The notes under the pieces: generated by a model
What the model saw: only the letters and a program-made list of their open reading frames with translations
Told to the model about the DNA's origin: nothing
Databases searched by the model: none
Origin: JADKAV01 sp963733395
GTDB lineage: Bacteria; Actinomycetota; Actinomycetes; S36-B12; UBA10799
Length of the DNA stretch: 64,000 nt
Assembly: GCA_963733395.1 (NCBI GenBank)
Contig: CAVTCZ010000022.1
Coordinates: forward strand, 1 to 64,000
Direction: 5' to 3'
Program-made: the position numbers and the translations under genes
Part shown: in pieces, positions 25,284 through 34,787 of the stretch
How the letters are laid out: each line of letters opens with the position of its first letter
How positions within the stretch are numbered: the first letter of the stretch is position 1

Positions 25284-27032
25284 TCAGCGGCCGCAGGCGC
25301 GCAGGATCTCGGGAACCGCAGCCGTCAGGGCCACCTCGTCGCGCTGCCCCGTCGCCCGATCCTTGACCTCGATCATGCCGTCCACCAGACGCTTGCCCAC
25401 GACGACGATCGTGGGCACCCCGAGCAGCTCCGAGTCGTTGAACTTCACCCCGGGGGACGCCTTGCGGTCGTCGAGCAGCACGCGCAGTCCCTCGTCCTCG
25501 AGTGCCAATGCCAGCTCTTCGGCCTTCTCCAACACCTCGGGGTCCTTGCCCGTGGCCACGATGTGGACGTCGGCCGGCGCCACCTCGCGGGGCCAGATCA
25601 GACCCTTGTCGTCGTGGTGCTGCTCCGCGATCGCCGCCACCGCGCGCGACACCCCGATCCCGTAGGAACCCATGGTGACCACGCGGGACTTGCCGTGCTC
25701 GTCGAGCACCGTCAGGTCGAGGGCTTCCGCGTACTTGCGGCCCAACTGGAAGATGTGCCCGATCTCGATGCCGCGGGCGGCATGCAGCGGTCCGGATCCG
25801 TCAGGGGCCGGGTCGCCGTCGCGCACCTCGGCGGCTTCGATCGTCGCGTCCGGGGTGAAGTCCCGGCCGCAGACCAGATCGAACACATGCCGGCCCTGCT
25901 CGTTGGCGCCGGTGATCCAGGCGGTGCCGGTGACCACGCGCGGATCCACCAGGTAGGCGATGCCGCGCTCCTCCCCCAGCGCCTGCGGACCGATGTACCC
26001 CTTCACCAACTGCGGGTACTTGGCGAAGTCCGCCTCCTCGAACGGCGCGGGGACCGCGGGGGCCACCTGCGCTTCGAGGCGCTTCATGTCGACCTCCCGG
26101 TCACCGGGAAGTCCCACGACCAGCGGCGACGAGCTGCCATCGGGATGGTCGAGGCGCAGCACGACGTTCTTGAGCGTGTCGGCGGCCGTCCATGGCCGGT
26201 CGGCGCGCGGGAACCGGGCGTTGGCCAGGTCAACAAGCGTCTCGATGGTCGGGGTGTCCGGGGTGTCCTCGACATGCGCGGCGGGCTGCCCCTCGATCGG
26301 CTGGGCCGGCGGCGCAACCGTGACCACCGCCTCGACGTTGGCGGCATACCCAGCGTCCGAGCGCACGAAGGTGTCCTCCCCCGATTCGCACGGCGCCAGG
26401 AACTCCTCGCTGGCCGAGCCGCCCATCGCCCCGGACATGGCCGACACGATGACGTAGTCCAGACCGAGCCGGTCGAAGGTACTGATGTAGGCCTCGCGGT
26501 GCCGGTCGTAGGAGCGCTGCAGCCCCTCATCGTCGATGTCGAAGGAGTACGAGTCCTTCATCACGAACTCACGGCCGCGCAGGATGCCCGCCCGCGGCCG
26601 CGCCTCGTCGCGGTACTTGGTCTGGATCTGGTAGATCACCAGCGGCAGGTCCTTGTAGGAGGAGTACTCCCCCTTGACCAGCAGGGTGAACATCTCCTCG
26701 TGCGTCGGGCCGAGCAGGTAGTCCGCACCCTTGCGGTCCTGCAGCCGCATCAGGGTCTCGCCGTACTCCGTCCAGCGCCCGGTGGTCTCGTAGGGCTCGC
26801 GCGGCAACAGAGCCGGGAAGTGCACCTCCTGGAAGCCGGCGGCGTCCATCTCCTCGCGCACGATGCGCTCCACATTTCGGTACACGATGTAGCCCAGCGG
26901 CAGCCACGAGAAGACACCCGGGGCCACGCGGCGCACCAAGCCCGCCCGTACCAGCAGCTTGTGGCTGGGCACCTCGGCATCGGCGGGGTCTTCGCGCAGG
27001 GTTCGCAGGAACAGCGTGGACATTCTGAGCAC
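25284..27032 (-). CDS. proS: Prolyl-tRNA synthetase (bacterial type)
   Basis: 582 aa from GTG 27032 (an ATG three codons later is the alternative). Class II motifs: RVAPGVFSWLPLGYIVYRNV, FQEVHFPALLPREPYETTGR, LGPTHEEMFTLLVKGEYSSY, QTKYRDEARPRAGILRGREF (motif 2), and MGSYGIGVSRAVAAIAEQHH (motif 3). The bacterial editing insertion is present (about residues 225-400, with the GTAWITGANEQGRHVFDLVC end). The anticodon domain ends LRACGR. It charges tRNA-Pro in the cytoplasm and is transcribed alone. Confidence 0.96.
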   Translation of the reverse strand: MLRMSTLFLRTLREDPADAEVPSHKLLVRAGLVRRVAPGVFSWLPLGYIVYRNVERIVREEMDAAGFQEVHFPALLPREPYETTGRWTEYGETLMRLQDRKGADYLLGPTHEEMFTLLVKGEYSSYKDLPLVIYQIQTKYRDEARPRAGILRGREFVMKDSYSFDIDDEGLQRSYDRHREAYISTFDRLGLDYVIVSAMSGAMGGSASEEFLAPCESGEDTFVRSDAGYAANVEAVVTVAPPAQPIEGQPAAHVEDTPDTPTIETLVDLANARFPRADRPWTAADTLKNVVLRLDHPDGSSSPLVVGLPGDREVDMKRLEAQVAPAVPAPFEEADFAKYPQLVKGYIGPQALGEERGIAYLVDPRVVTGTAWITGANEQGRHVFDLVCGRDFTPDATIEAAEVRDGDPAPDGSGPLHAARGIEIGHIFQLGRKYAEALDLTVLDEHGKSRVVTMGSYGIGVSRAVAAIAEQHHDDKGLIWPREVAPADVHIVATGKDPEVLEKAEELALALEDEGLRVLLDDRKASPGVKFNDSELLGVPTIVVVGKRLVDGMIEVKDRATGQRDEVALTAAVPEILRACGR

Positions 27033-27156
27033 GAGTGCAAGCGTACGCGGCCGCGCGAGTTGCCTGAGGCTGACCTTGCCACTGATCGCCGGAGAGGGAC
27101 GCAACACCGGCACACACTGGCTAGCGTGGGCGGTGATCGGACAGAGGAGTAGAGTC

Positions 27157-29790
27157 ATGCGGCAACGGACAATGACGGTCGGACTCCTGGTCGGCGCCTT
27201 GGCGCTCGGGGCCACAACCACGGCGGTCGGCGCAAGCCCTGACCTCCACCCCAGGACCACTGCGGAGCAGGCGATCGCCGCCGCCAAGCAGCGCTCGTCG
27301 GTCACCCTGCGCGTGGGCACCAAGGCCACCACCGTCGCGAAGAAGGTCCCCGCCACGATCCAGGTGAAGCCGGCGGGCAAGCGCACCGTCGAGATCCAGA
27401 CGCGTTCGGAGACCAACACCTGGGAGACGGTCGCCAAGGCGAAGACGAACTCCTCCGGCAAGCTCAAGACGACCTTCACCACGTACAAGAGCGGCGACTA
27501 CAAGGTCCGGGCAGTGGCCACGGAGACGAAGAAGCGGGCAGATGCGACCAGTGCGTCGAGCAAACTCAAGTCGACCTACCCGGCGTTCGGCGACCCGCCG
27601 ACCGAAGAGCTCAACCCGCTGGTCCCGGGCACGCTGAGTGTCGCCAAGCAGGCAGCGGCGGTCGCTTCCCTCGGGGAGTTCAAGGTCACGGTGCAGCGGT
27701 CCGGCAAGCCCAAGGTGACCGTGACGGACGGCGCCGGGCGGATCGCCTGGGCCAGCGCACCCGGCAAGGCCTTCGTCACCGCCGCCCGCAGCAAGGTCCG
27801 CTGGTTCCAGCGATCGACCGCCGGCGCGTTCTGGGCCGAGGTGGACCGCAAGGCGCGCCTGCGCGACCAGACCGTCGACTCCGTCACGACGTCTGCACAG
27901 AAGGTCGTCCTGAAGGGCACGTTGACCGGCAACGGCAAGAAGGCGGCGTACACGCTCACACTCACATCGGTGGCCCGATCGCCGGAGGTGAACGCCCTGC
28001 AGATGGATGTGGCCTTCCGCGCGAAGAAGTCCAGTGTCACGCCCAACAGCGTGCAGTTGACGTCCGGCCGGTCCACGGGCGCGGCCGTCCACGGGTTCGG
28101 CAACCAGTACCAGGCCTTCAACCTGTCGGGCCAGGTGCTGCCGATCCTGGTGCAGGAACAGGGCGCCACCCGTGGCGAGCAACCTGCTGCCGGCGCGGTC
28201 GACACCGCCACCTGGGGCGCCGGCGACCTGAAGACCACCTACGGGGCGTGGCCCACATACGTCACCGACCAGAACCGGTCCTTCGAAGTGGCCGACACGC
28301 TCGGCGGTGGCGCCTTCGGGATCGCCGACATGACCCGCGACAAGCAGGTGTCACTGGAGTCCTTCAACGGCACCATGACCGCGCAGGTGCTCGCCCGCAG
28401 CAACCCGCTGGACCTGCTCAAGGCCCGCGCAGCCGGAACGTCGCGGCCCGCCCTGGCCGATTGGTCGCAGAAGGGCGCCATCCTCGGCCTGCAGGGCGGC
28501 ACCGACAAGGTCCGCCAAGTCGTGGCCGACATGCAGGCCGCCGGGACGAAGGTGGCCGCAGTGTGGCTGCAGGACTGGGTCGGCAAGCGGGTCACCAGAT
28601 TCGGGGAGCAGCTGTGGTGGACCTGGCAACTCAACGAGAAGACCTACCCCGGCTGGAGCCAGATGGTCGCGGACTTGCACGCGCAGGGGATCGACGTGAT
28701 GACCTACGTCAATCCGTTCGTCATCAACCAGGACGAGGTTGATGGCGTACCCATCCGCAACTTCTACAAGGAGGGCGAGCAGAAGGGCTACCTGGTGAAG
28801 AACCAGGTGGGTGACACCTACGTCGTCGAGACGATCGGCTTCCCGACCGCGCTGGTCGACCTCACCAATCCGGCTGCTCGCGATTGGTACGCCGACATCA
28901 TCGCCACGCAGCTGCTGGGTGTCGGGGCGACCGGCTTCATGGCCGACTTCGCGGAGTACACACCCTTCGACAGCGTCCTGGACACGGGCAAACCGCTCAA
29001 GCAGCACAACCGCTGGCCGCAACTGTGGGCCAAGACAGTGCGCGAGGCCTGCAAGCGCGGCGGCGTGCCGGATTGCGTGGCGTTCTTCCGCTCGAGCTAC
29101 CTCGGCACCCCCAAGAACGCACCCCTGATGTGGGCCGGTGACCAGATGGTCAACTACGCCGTGGAGGACGGGATGCGCAACGCGGTGCAGGGAATGCTGT
29201 CCGGCGGGGTGTCCGGCGCCCCGCTGTGGCACAGCGACATCGGCGGGTACACCAGCGTCAACGCGCTGGTCACCAACTTCATCCGGCCTCCGGAACTGAA
29301 CGCCCGCTGGGCTGAGATGCAGGCCTTCGGCGTGGTGATGCGCACGCACGAGACGAACCGGCCGAAACTCAACCAACAGGTGTATGACACTCCCACCACC
29401 CGTGCGCAGTTCGCAAAGGCGTCGCAGATCTACGCGGCCCTCTACCAGTACCGCAAGGGCGTCATCGACGAGGCCGTCCGCGACGGGATACCCGCCATGC
29501 GTCACGGCTGGTTGGTCTACCCGGGCACCAAGGCCGCGCAGGAGGATCTGCAGTTCTTCCTCGGCAACCACCTGCTGGTGGCGCCGGTCTACGAGGAGGG
29601 GGCGACCACAGCCACGGTGACGTTCCCGCCCGGCTCCTGGCGGCACATCCTCACCGGCGAGGTCTTCCCGGGCGACGCGGAGGCAACCGTCAACGCCCCG
29701 ATCGGCACGCCGGCCGCGTTCGTCAAGGTGGGCGACCCGGTCGGTGACGAGATCGTGGCGGCGATGCAGGCCGCGGGGCTGGCACCGTAG
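27157..29790 (+). CDS. Secreted GH31 glycosidase, sulfoquinovosidase-like
   Basis: 877 aa from ATG 27157 with a signal peptide (MTVGLLVGALALGATTTAVG). Residues 45-145 look like a bacterial Ig-like domain (TIQVKPAGKRTVEIQTR; YKSGDYKVRAVATETKK), then the GH31 N-terminal beta domain and a (beta/alpha)8 barrel. The barrel reads VAAVWLQDWVGKRVTRFGEQ, GFMADFAEY (nucleophile Asp about 597), LMWAGDQ (acid/base Asp about 662) and LWHSDIGGYTSVN. These motifs match the YihQ branch of GH31, which releases sulfoquinovose from glycolipids; E. coli YihQ is cytoplasmic. No sulfoquinovose catabolism genes adjoin. Another alpha-glycosidase activity is possible. Confidence 0.8.
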   Translation: MRQRTMTVGLLVGALALGATTTAVGASPDLHPRTTAEQAIAAAKQRSSVTLRVGTKATTVAKKVPATIQVKPAGKRTVEIQTRSETNTWETVAKAKTNSSGKLKTTFTTYKSGDYKVRAVATETKKRADATSASSKLKSTYPAFGDPPTEELNPLVPGTLSVAKQAAAVASLGEFKVTVQRSGKPKVTVTDGAGRIAWASAPGKAFVTAARSKVRWFQRSTAGAFWAEVDRKARLRDQTVDSVTTSAQKVVLKGTLTGNGKKAAYTLTLTSVARSPEVNALQMDVAFRAKKSSVTPNSVQLTSGRSTGAAVHGFGNQYQAFNLSGQVLPILVQEQGATRGEQPAAGAVDTATWGAGDLKTTYGAWPTYVTDQNRSFEVADTLGGGAFGIADMTRDKQVSLESFNGTMTAQVLARSNPLDLLKARAAGTSRPALADWSQKGAILGLQGGTDKVRQVVADMQAAGTKVAAVWLQDWVGKRVTRFGEQLWWTWQLNEKTYPGWSQMVADLHAQGIDVMTYVNPFVINQDEVDGVPIRNFYKEGEQKGYLVKNQVGDTYVVETIGFPTALVDLTNPAARDWYADIIATQLLGVGATGFMADFAEYTPFDSVLDTGKPLKQHNRWPQLWAKTVREACKRGGVPDCVAFFRSSYLGTPKNAPLMWAGDQMVNYAVEDGMRNAVQGMLSGGVSGAPLWHSDIGGYTSVNALVTNFIRPPELNARWAEMQAFGVVMRTHETNRPKLNQQVYDTPTTRAQFAKASQIYAALYQYRKGVIDEAVRDGIPAMRHGWLVYPGTKAAQEDLQFFLGNHLLVAPVYEEGATTATVTFPPGSWRHILTGEVFPGDAEATVNAPIGTPAAFVKVGDPVGDEIVAAMQAAGLAP

Positions 29791-29813
29791 GCGGCTCGCG
29801 CTCGTGCCCGACT

Positions 29814-29938
29814 GCGAGTGTTGCACCGTTGCTGGTGTGCGGCTCCGAGTGTTGCGCCGTTGTCGATCTTCCGGGCTGAAATCGACAACGAGCGCAACAC
29901 TCGTTGCAAGCAACGGCCGCAACGGCGCAACACTCGCG
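29814..29938. repeat. Family A palindromic repeat, copy 4
   Basis: Modules L1 29814-29831, L2 29846-29862, R2 29886-29903 and R1 29920-29938, centred on TCGATCTTCCGG/GCTGAAATCGA. It fills the gap between the convergent GH31 and GNAT genes; no other terminator is visible there. Confidence 0.85.
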
Positions 29939-29940
29939 GC

Positions 29941-30774
29941 TCAGAACAGCACCGTGGCGAACTCCCCCACCTGCCGGAAGCCAACGCGCGCATAGGAAGC
30001 CAGTGCCGCGTGGTTGAAATCGTTGACGTACAAGCTCACCGTCGGCGTGAACCGCTCCCGGGCGATCTGCACGACCGCTGACATCGCGGGCTCAGACACG
30101 TGGTGGCCCCGGTGGGCCGGGTCCACCCAGACCCCCTGGATCTGGCAGACATCGTCGGCGACCACCCCGACCTCGGCCTTGAACAGCACCTGGTCGTCCT
30201 CGACGATGACCAACGCACGGCCCTGCCGGATCAGACTGGCCACCCTGCGACGGTAGGCCGCCCCGCCGTCGGGAACCAGCGGACTGATCCCCAGTTCCTC
30301 GGTGAACATCGCCACGCAGGCGGGGAAGAGGAGGTCGATGTCGTCCATCACCGCCAGTCGCACGCGCGGGTCGGCCGGGATGTCCGGCGGCTCGTCGATC
30401 ACCAGCATCGGTTGGTGGGCACGGACTTCGCGGGCCTGGCCCCAGGAGGATCCGACCAAGTCGTAGAACCCCAGCACGGCGTCGGCGGGGCCCACGACGG
30501 ACGAGCACCGGCGAGGCGTCATCCGCGCCCGCCCCGCGAATGCGGTGACCGCCTCGCTGTCGGCGTGGATCGGCATCACGTTGGCGCCGAGGAACAGTGC
30601 CGCGGCCAGGCGGTCATCGGGGAACCACCCCCAGACCTCCGCGCCGAGAGCGGCACCCACACCGATGATCGAGGTGCGCTCGATGACCATCGCGTACGCC
30701 ACGGGGTCGGTGTGGAGCAAGCGCCGCAGCTCCGGTGCATCTGCCCCGGAGAGCAGGCGGACCGTGCCCGTCAC
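29941..30774 (-). CDS. GNAT acetyltransferase with DUF4081-type N-terminal domain
   Basis: 277 aa. The N-terminal half (AYAMVIERTSIIGVGAALGA; EVWGWFPDDRLAAALFLGAN) is the DUF4081-like part found in actinobacterial GNATs; the C-terminal GNAT domain has QGVWVDPAHRGHHVSEPAMS (acetyl-CoA loop) and SLYVNDFNHAALASYARVGF. It overlaps the ispG stop by 4 bp; ispG-GNAT is a usual actinobacterial neighbour pair. The acetylated target is unknown. Confidence 0.88.
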   Translation of the reverse strand: MTGTVRLLSGADAPELRRLLHTDPVAYAMVIERTSIIGVGAALGAEVWGWFPDDRLAAALFLGANVMPIHADSEAVTAFAGRARMTPRRCSSVVGPADAVLGFYDLVGSSWGQAREVRAHQPMLVIDEPPDIPADPRVRLAVMDDIDLLFPACVAMFTEELGISPLVPDGGAAYRRRVASLIRQGRALVIVEDDQVLFKAEVGVVADDVCQIQGVWVDPAHRGHHVSEPAMSAVVQIARERFTPTVSLYVNDFNHAALASYARVGFRQVGEFATVLF

Positions 30775-31925
30775 CCGACCGAGACAGTCGGATCGCCGGC
30801 AGCTTCCATGGACTCGGCCAGGCGCATCGCTTCTTCGATCAGGGTCTCGACGATCGCCGCCTCCGGAACGGTCTTGATGACCTCACCCTTGACGAAGATC
30901 TGGCCCTTGCCGTTGCCGCTGGCCACTCCGAGGTCGGCTTCGCGAGCCTCCCCCGGCCCGTTGACCACGCAGCCCATGACGGCCACCCGCAACGGGACCT
31001 CGAGGCCCTCCAGCCCCGCCGTCACCTGTTCGGCCAGCGTGTACACGTCGACCTGCGCGCGCCCGCAGCTCGGGCACGACACGATCTCCAGGCCGCGCTC
31101 CCGCAGGTTCAGCGACTCCAGGATCTGCAAGCCCACCTTGACCTCCTCGACCGGAGGCGCGGACAGCGAGACGCGGATCGTGTCCCCGATGCCCTCGGAC
31201 AGCAGCGCTCCGAAGGCGACTGCCGACTTGACCGTTCCCTGGAACGCCGGACCCGCCTCGGTGACCCCGAGATGCAGCGGGTAGTCGCAGGCCGCGGACA
31301 GCTGCCGGTAGGCCTGCACCATGACCACTGGGTCGTGGTGCTTCACGGAGATCTTGATGTCGCGGAAGTCGTGCTCCTCGAACAGCGACGCCTCCCACAA
31401 CGCACTCTCGACGAGTGCCTCCGGCGTGGCCTTCCCGTACTTCTCGAGCAGCCGCTTGTCCAGCGACCCGGCGTTCACACCGATGCGGATGGGGATGCCG
31501 GCAGCACCGGCGGCCCGGGCGATCTCGCCCACACGGTCGTCGAAGGCCTTGATGTTGCCGGGGTTCACGCGAACACCAGCACACCCGGCGTCGATCGCGG
31601 CGAACACATACTTGGGCTGGAAGTGGATGTCCGCGATCACGGGGATGTCGGCCTTCTTCGCGATGATCGGCAGCGCCTCCGCGTCGTCCTGACTCGGCAC
31701 GGCCACCCGCACGACCTGGCAACCGGCAGTGGTCAGTTCCGCGATCTGCTGCAAGGTCGCATTGACATCGGCGGTAACCGTCGTGGTCATGGATTGCACG
31801 CTGACCGGCGCATCCCCGCCGACCTCGACCGGGTGGTGCGGGTGCCGCAGCGTGATCTTGCGGGTGGGCCGGCGGGGGGCCAACACAGGGGGCGGTCCGG
31901 CAGGCATTCCCAACGAAACGGTCAT
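30771..31925 (-). CDS. ispG: 4-hydroxy-3-methylbut-2-enyl-diphosphate synthase
   Basis: 384 aa. MEP-pathway enzyme that converts MEcPP to HMBPP with a 4Fe-4S cluster. Visible: PVSVQSMTTTVTADVNATLQ, VRVNPGNIKAFDDRVGEIA, the cluster ligands in SCPSCGRAQVDVYTLAEQV and MGCVVNGPGEAREADLGVAS, and GNGKGQIFVKGEVIKTVPEA. With dxr at 33.6-34.8 kb it makes this a small isoprenoid neighbourhood interrupted by rseP, the common actinobacterial dxr-rseP-ispG order. Confidence 0.97.
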   Translation of the reverse strand: MTVSLGMPAGPPPVLAPRRPTRKITLRHPHHPVEVGGDAPVSVQSMTTTVTADVNATLQQIAELTTAGCQVVRVAVPSQDDAEALPIIAKKADIPVIADIHFQPKYVFAAIDAGCAGVRVNPGNIKAFDDRVGEIARAAGAAGIPIRIGVNAGSLDKRLLEKYGKATPEALVESALWEASLFEEHDFRDIKISVKHHDPVVMVQAYRQLSAACDYPLHLGVTEAGPAFQGTVKSAVAFGALLSEGIGDTIRVSLSAPPVEEVKVGLQILESLNLRERGLEIVSCPSCGRAQVDVYTLAEQVTAGLEGLEVPLRVAVMGCVVNGPGEAREADLGVASGNGKGQIFVKGEVIKTVPEAAIVETLIEEAMRLAESMEAAGDPTVSVG

Positions 31926-32074
31926 GGCTCAAGTATCGCGCATCGGGTCAAACCTGCACCGGGGCTGCCGCGCGCCCGCGTGCCGAATCCGGGGGTCGTG
32001 AAGGTTCGGCCCACTCGTCGGTCGGTCTGCGGGCACACGATTGAGGTGTCGAGGTCACCCGCATCGCTCACACG

Positions 32075-32194
32075 GCCGTTAGCCCGAAGGACAACGTTAG
32101 CCCGAAGGACAACCGTTAGCCAAATGCACGCGTATGGGACTAACGGCTGTACATGACGCTAACGGCTGTCCGTGAGGCTAACCCCGACCCCAGG
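32075..32194. repeat. Family B palindromic repeat, copy 2 (tandem unit 1)
   Basis: 120-bp element: three rightward modules of CCGTTAGCC(CGAAGGACAA) type, a core AAATGCACGCGTATGGGACT, then three leftward modules of GCTAACGGCTGT type, ending ACCCCGACCCCAGG. The whole forms a long imperfect stem. It lacks one C compared with the next unit. The 31926-32074 stretch before it, upstream of ispG, shows no gene. Confidence 0.9.
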
Positions 32195-32220
32195 CAAACC
32201 CGAGGACTGCGGCCCTCAAA

Positions 32221-32341
32221 GCCGTTAGCCCGAAGGACAACCGTTAGCCCGAAGGACAACCGTTAGCCAAATGCACGCGTATGGGACTAACGGCTGTACA
32301 TGACGCTAACGGCTGTCCGTGAGGCTAACCCCGACCCCAGG
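32221..32341. repeat. Family B palindromic repeat, copy 3 (tandem unit 2)
   Basis: 121-bp near-perfect tandem duplicate of the element at 32075-32194, separated by 26 bp; the only visible difference is one C. Near-identity points to a recent local duplication or gene-conversion event. It ends 20 bp before the rseP stop. Confidence 0.92.
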
Positions 32342-32361
32342 AGCTGAGACCCCCCGCGACC

Positions 32362-33639
32362 TCACCCCAGCCGGATGGGCTTGACGATGTCCGCCCACAG
32401 GATGATGACGCTCATCGCGATCAGAATCATGGCCACCGTGTAGGCGACCGGCAACATCCGCGCGACGTCCACCGGTCCGGGATCCGGTTGACCCCGCCAA
32501 CGGGCGACCTGCCGGCGGGCACCTTCGTACAGCGCGCCCGCCACATGGCCGCCGTCCAGAGGCAGGATCGGCAGCAGGTTGAACAGGAACAGGAACAGGT
32601 TCAACGACGCCACGATGGCCAGGAACTGCGCGATGCGCCAGCTCGGGGGCGCGTCGGCGGCAGCCACCTCACCGCTGATCCGCGAGACGCCGACCACACC
32701 GACCGGACCCTCCGGATCGCGGGCCTGGTCGGTGAAAGCCGCCTGGGTCAGGCCGACCATCTTCGCCGGGAACGACACCAGGGCCTGCGCCGATCTCACG
32801 GAGATGTCCCACATCTGCCCCGGCACAGCGGTCACGGGCAATGGCACGAGTTCCACCACCGGCGACACCCCCAGGAAGCCGCGCGGCTCGGCGGCCTCGC
32901 CCAGCAGCGCCCCATCGACGGTGGTCAACGGCACGACCACGGAAGTCTGCTGACCGTCGCGGACCACGGTCACCTCGTGGTCACCGGTGCTCGAGGAGCG
33001 GATCGCCTGGCTCAGCTGCGGCCACTCGGACACCTCGGCACCATCCCAGGCGACGATCTCGTCACCGGGCTGCAGACCCGCGGCGGCCGCCCCCGTGGGC
33101 TGACCCGAGCCGGCGGCGCAGGTGCCTTGCGGATCCGCAGCAGTCGGGACACAGGCGGTCACCGTGTTCACCGTGGTGCTGGGAGTGGGGGTGCCGAAGC
33201 CGACGAAGACGATGCCGAAGAGCACGATCGCCAACAACAGGTTCATGACCGGGCCGCCGAGCATCACGACCAGCTTCTGGCGCACCGGCAAGTTGTAGAA
33301 CGTGCGCTTCTCGTCGCCCGGCTCCACGATCTCCGCGGCGGAATCGGCGCGGGCCTGCTCGATGAGGGTCCCGAGGCGACCGGTGCTGCTGGCCTTGACG
33401 CTGCCGTCCGGTCCGGGTGGGAACATGCCGATCATGCGGATGTAGCCGCCGAGCGGGAAGCCCTTCACCCCGTACTCGGTGTCACCCCTCTTGCGCGACC
33501 ACAGCGTCGGTCCGAACCCGATCATGTATTGGGTCACTTTGACCCCGAACTTCTTGGCCGGCAGCATGTGGCCGAGTTCGTGCAGGCCGATCGAGACGGC
33601 CAGCGCCACCACCAGCGCCAAGATCCCGATCAGCGTCAT
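32362..33639 (-). CDS. rseP: M50 site-2 protease RseP/RIP1-like
   Basis: 425 aa. The zinc motif HELGH is at residues 20-24 in the first membrane helix; the GFGPTLWSRKRGDTEYGVKG and FPLGGYIRMIGMFP segments are typical. A PDZ domain spans about 190-280 (GAAAAGLQPGDEIVAWDGAE), and the C-terminal LLPILPLDGGHVAGALYEG motif gives the third metal ligand. It cuts membrane-embedded anti-sigma factors and other substrates. It overlaps dxr by 4 bp (ATGA), so it is coupled to it; dxr-rseP-ispG order is conserved. Confidence 0.95.
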   Translation of the reverse strand: MTLIGILALVVALAVSIGLHELGHMLPAKKFGVKVTQYMIGFGPTLWSRKRGDTEYGVKGFPLGGYIRMIGMFPPGPDGSVKASSTGRLGTLIEQARADSAAEIVEPGDEKRTFYNLPVRQKLVVMLGGPVMNLLLAIVLFGIVFVGFGTPTPSTTVNTVTACVPTAADPQGTCAAGSGQPTGAAAAGLQPGDEIVAWDGAEVSEWPQLSQAIRSSSTGDHEVTVVRDGQQTSVVVPLTTVDGALLGEAAEPRGFLGVSPVVELVPLPVTAVPGQMWDISVRSAQALVSFPAKMVGLTQAAFTDQARDPEGPVGVVGVSRISGEVAAADAPPSWRIAQFLAIVASLNLFLFLFNLLPILPLDGGHVAGALYEGARRQVARWRGQPDPGPVDVARMLPVAYTVAMILIAMSVIILWADIVKPIRLG

Positions 33640-34787
33640 GCACCCTCCTCCATCAGCACCGCGGCGCGCTCCCGCGCCCAGCCATCTGCGTCTAAGACCT
33701 CTTCCAGTGTCACCCGGTTCCCCCCTTGCGCGCCAGAGGTGGCCTCATCGACCACCCGACCGACCACCTCGGAGATGGTCAGGAAGCCGATCCGCCCGTT
33801 CCGGAAGGCGGCCACCGCCTGTTCGTTGGCCGCATTGAGCACGGCCGGGGCCACGCCGCCGAACGCGGCCGCCTGCGCGGCGATCCGCACCGCCGGGAAG
33901 GCCTCGTCGTCGAGCGGGAAGAACTCCCAGGTGGCCGCCTGCGTCCAGTCGCACGACGGGGCCGCACCGGGCACCCGGTCGGGCCAGCCCAGCCCGAGGG
34001 CGATCGGCAGCCGCATGTCCGGCGGGCTCGCCTGCGCGATGGTGCTGCCGTCGACGAACTCCACCATGGAGTGCACGACCGACTGCGGATGGACGACCAC
34101 GTCGATGCGCTCCAGCGGCATGTCGAACAGCAGATGCGCCTCGATCACCTCCAGCCCCTTGTTCATCAGGGTCGCGGAGTTGATGGTGACCACCGGGCCC
34201 ATGTCCCAGGTGGGGTGGGCCAGCGCCTGCTGCACGGTCACATCGAGGAGCTCCTCGCGGCTGCGGCCGCGGAACGGCCCGCCGCTGGCGGTGAGGATCA
34301 ACCGCCGCACCTCCGCGGGCGCGCCACCGCGCAGGCATTGGGCAATCGCGGAATGTTCGCTGTCGACCGGCACGATCTGGCCCGGGCGGGCCGCGGACGT
34401 GACGACTTCACCACCGATGATCAACGACTCCTTGTTCGCCAGTGCCAGCACACTGCCGGCAGCCAGCGCGGCCAGCGTCGGCCGCAGTCCGACGGCGCCG
34501 GTGATCCCGTTCAGAACGGTGTGCACACCGAGTCCGGCCACCTCGGAGGCTGCTTGCGGGCCGACGTGGACCGTGGCGCCGACCCCCGCCAGCGCCTCCG
34601 CCGCCGCTTCGTCGGCGACCGCCACGTGGGCCACATCGAAGCGCTCCACCTGCTCGCGCAGCAGTCCCGGGTCCGATCCCCCGGCCGCCAGCCCGACCAC
34701 CCGGAACAACTCGGGATTGCGGGCAACGACGTCGAGCGCCTGGGTGCCGATGGAACCGGTGCTGCCGAGGATGACGATGTCGCGCAT
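33636..34787 (-). CDS. dxr: 1-deoxy-D-xylulose 5-phosphate reductoisomerase
   Basis: 383 aa from ATG 34787. NADPH loop IVILGSTGSIGTQALDV, ALANKESLIIGGEVVT, metal site in VPVDSEHSAIAQCL, LTASGGPFRGRSREELLDV, HPTWDMGPVVTINSATLMNK (active-site flap) and VVHPQSVVHSMVEFVDGS. It makes MEP from DXP, the committed step of the non-mevalonate pathway. Its start overlaps the rlmN stop (TGATG). Confidence 0.97.
   Translation of the reverse strand: MRDIVILGSTGSIGTQALDVVARNPELFRVVGLAAGGSDPGLLREQVERFDVAHVAVADEAAAEALAGVGATVHVGPQAASEVAGLGVHTVLNGITGAVGLRPTLAALAAGSVLALANKESLIIGGEVVTSAARPGQIVPVDSEHSAIAQCLRGGAPAEVRRLILTASGGPFRGRSREELLDVTVQQALAHPTWDMGPVVTINSATLMNKGLEVIEAHLLFDMPLERIDVVVHPQSVVHSMVEFVDGSTIAQASPPDMRLPIALGLGWPDRVPGAAPSCDWTQAATWEFFPLDDEAFPAVRIAAQAAAFGGVAPAVLNAANEQAVAAFRNGRIGFLTISEVVGRVVDEATSGAQGGNRVTLEEVLDADGWARERAAVLMEEGA

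Noticed and set aside
30771..31925. Plus-strand gene opposite ispG
   Set aside because: Shadow frame with His/Arg/Asp-rich composition; ispG motifs are complete on the minus strand.
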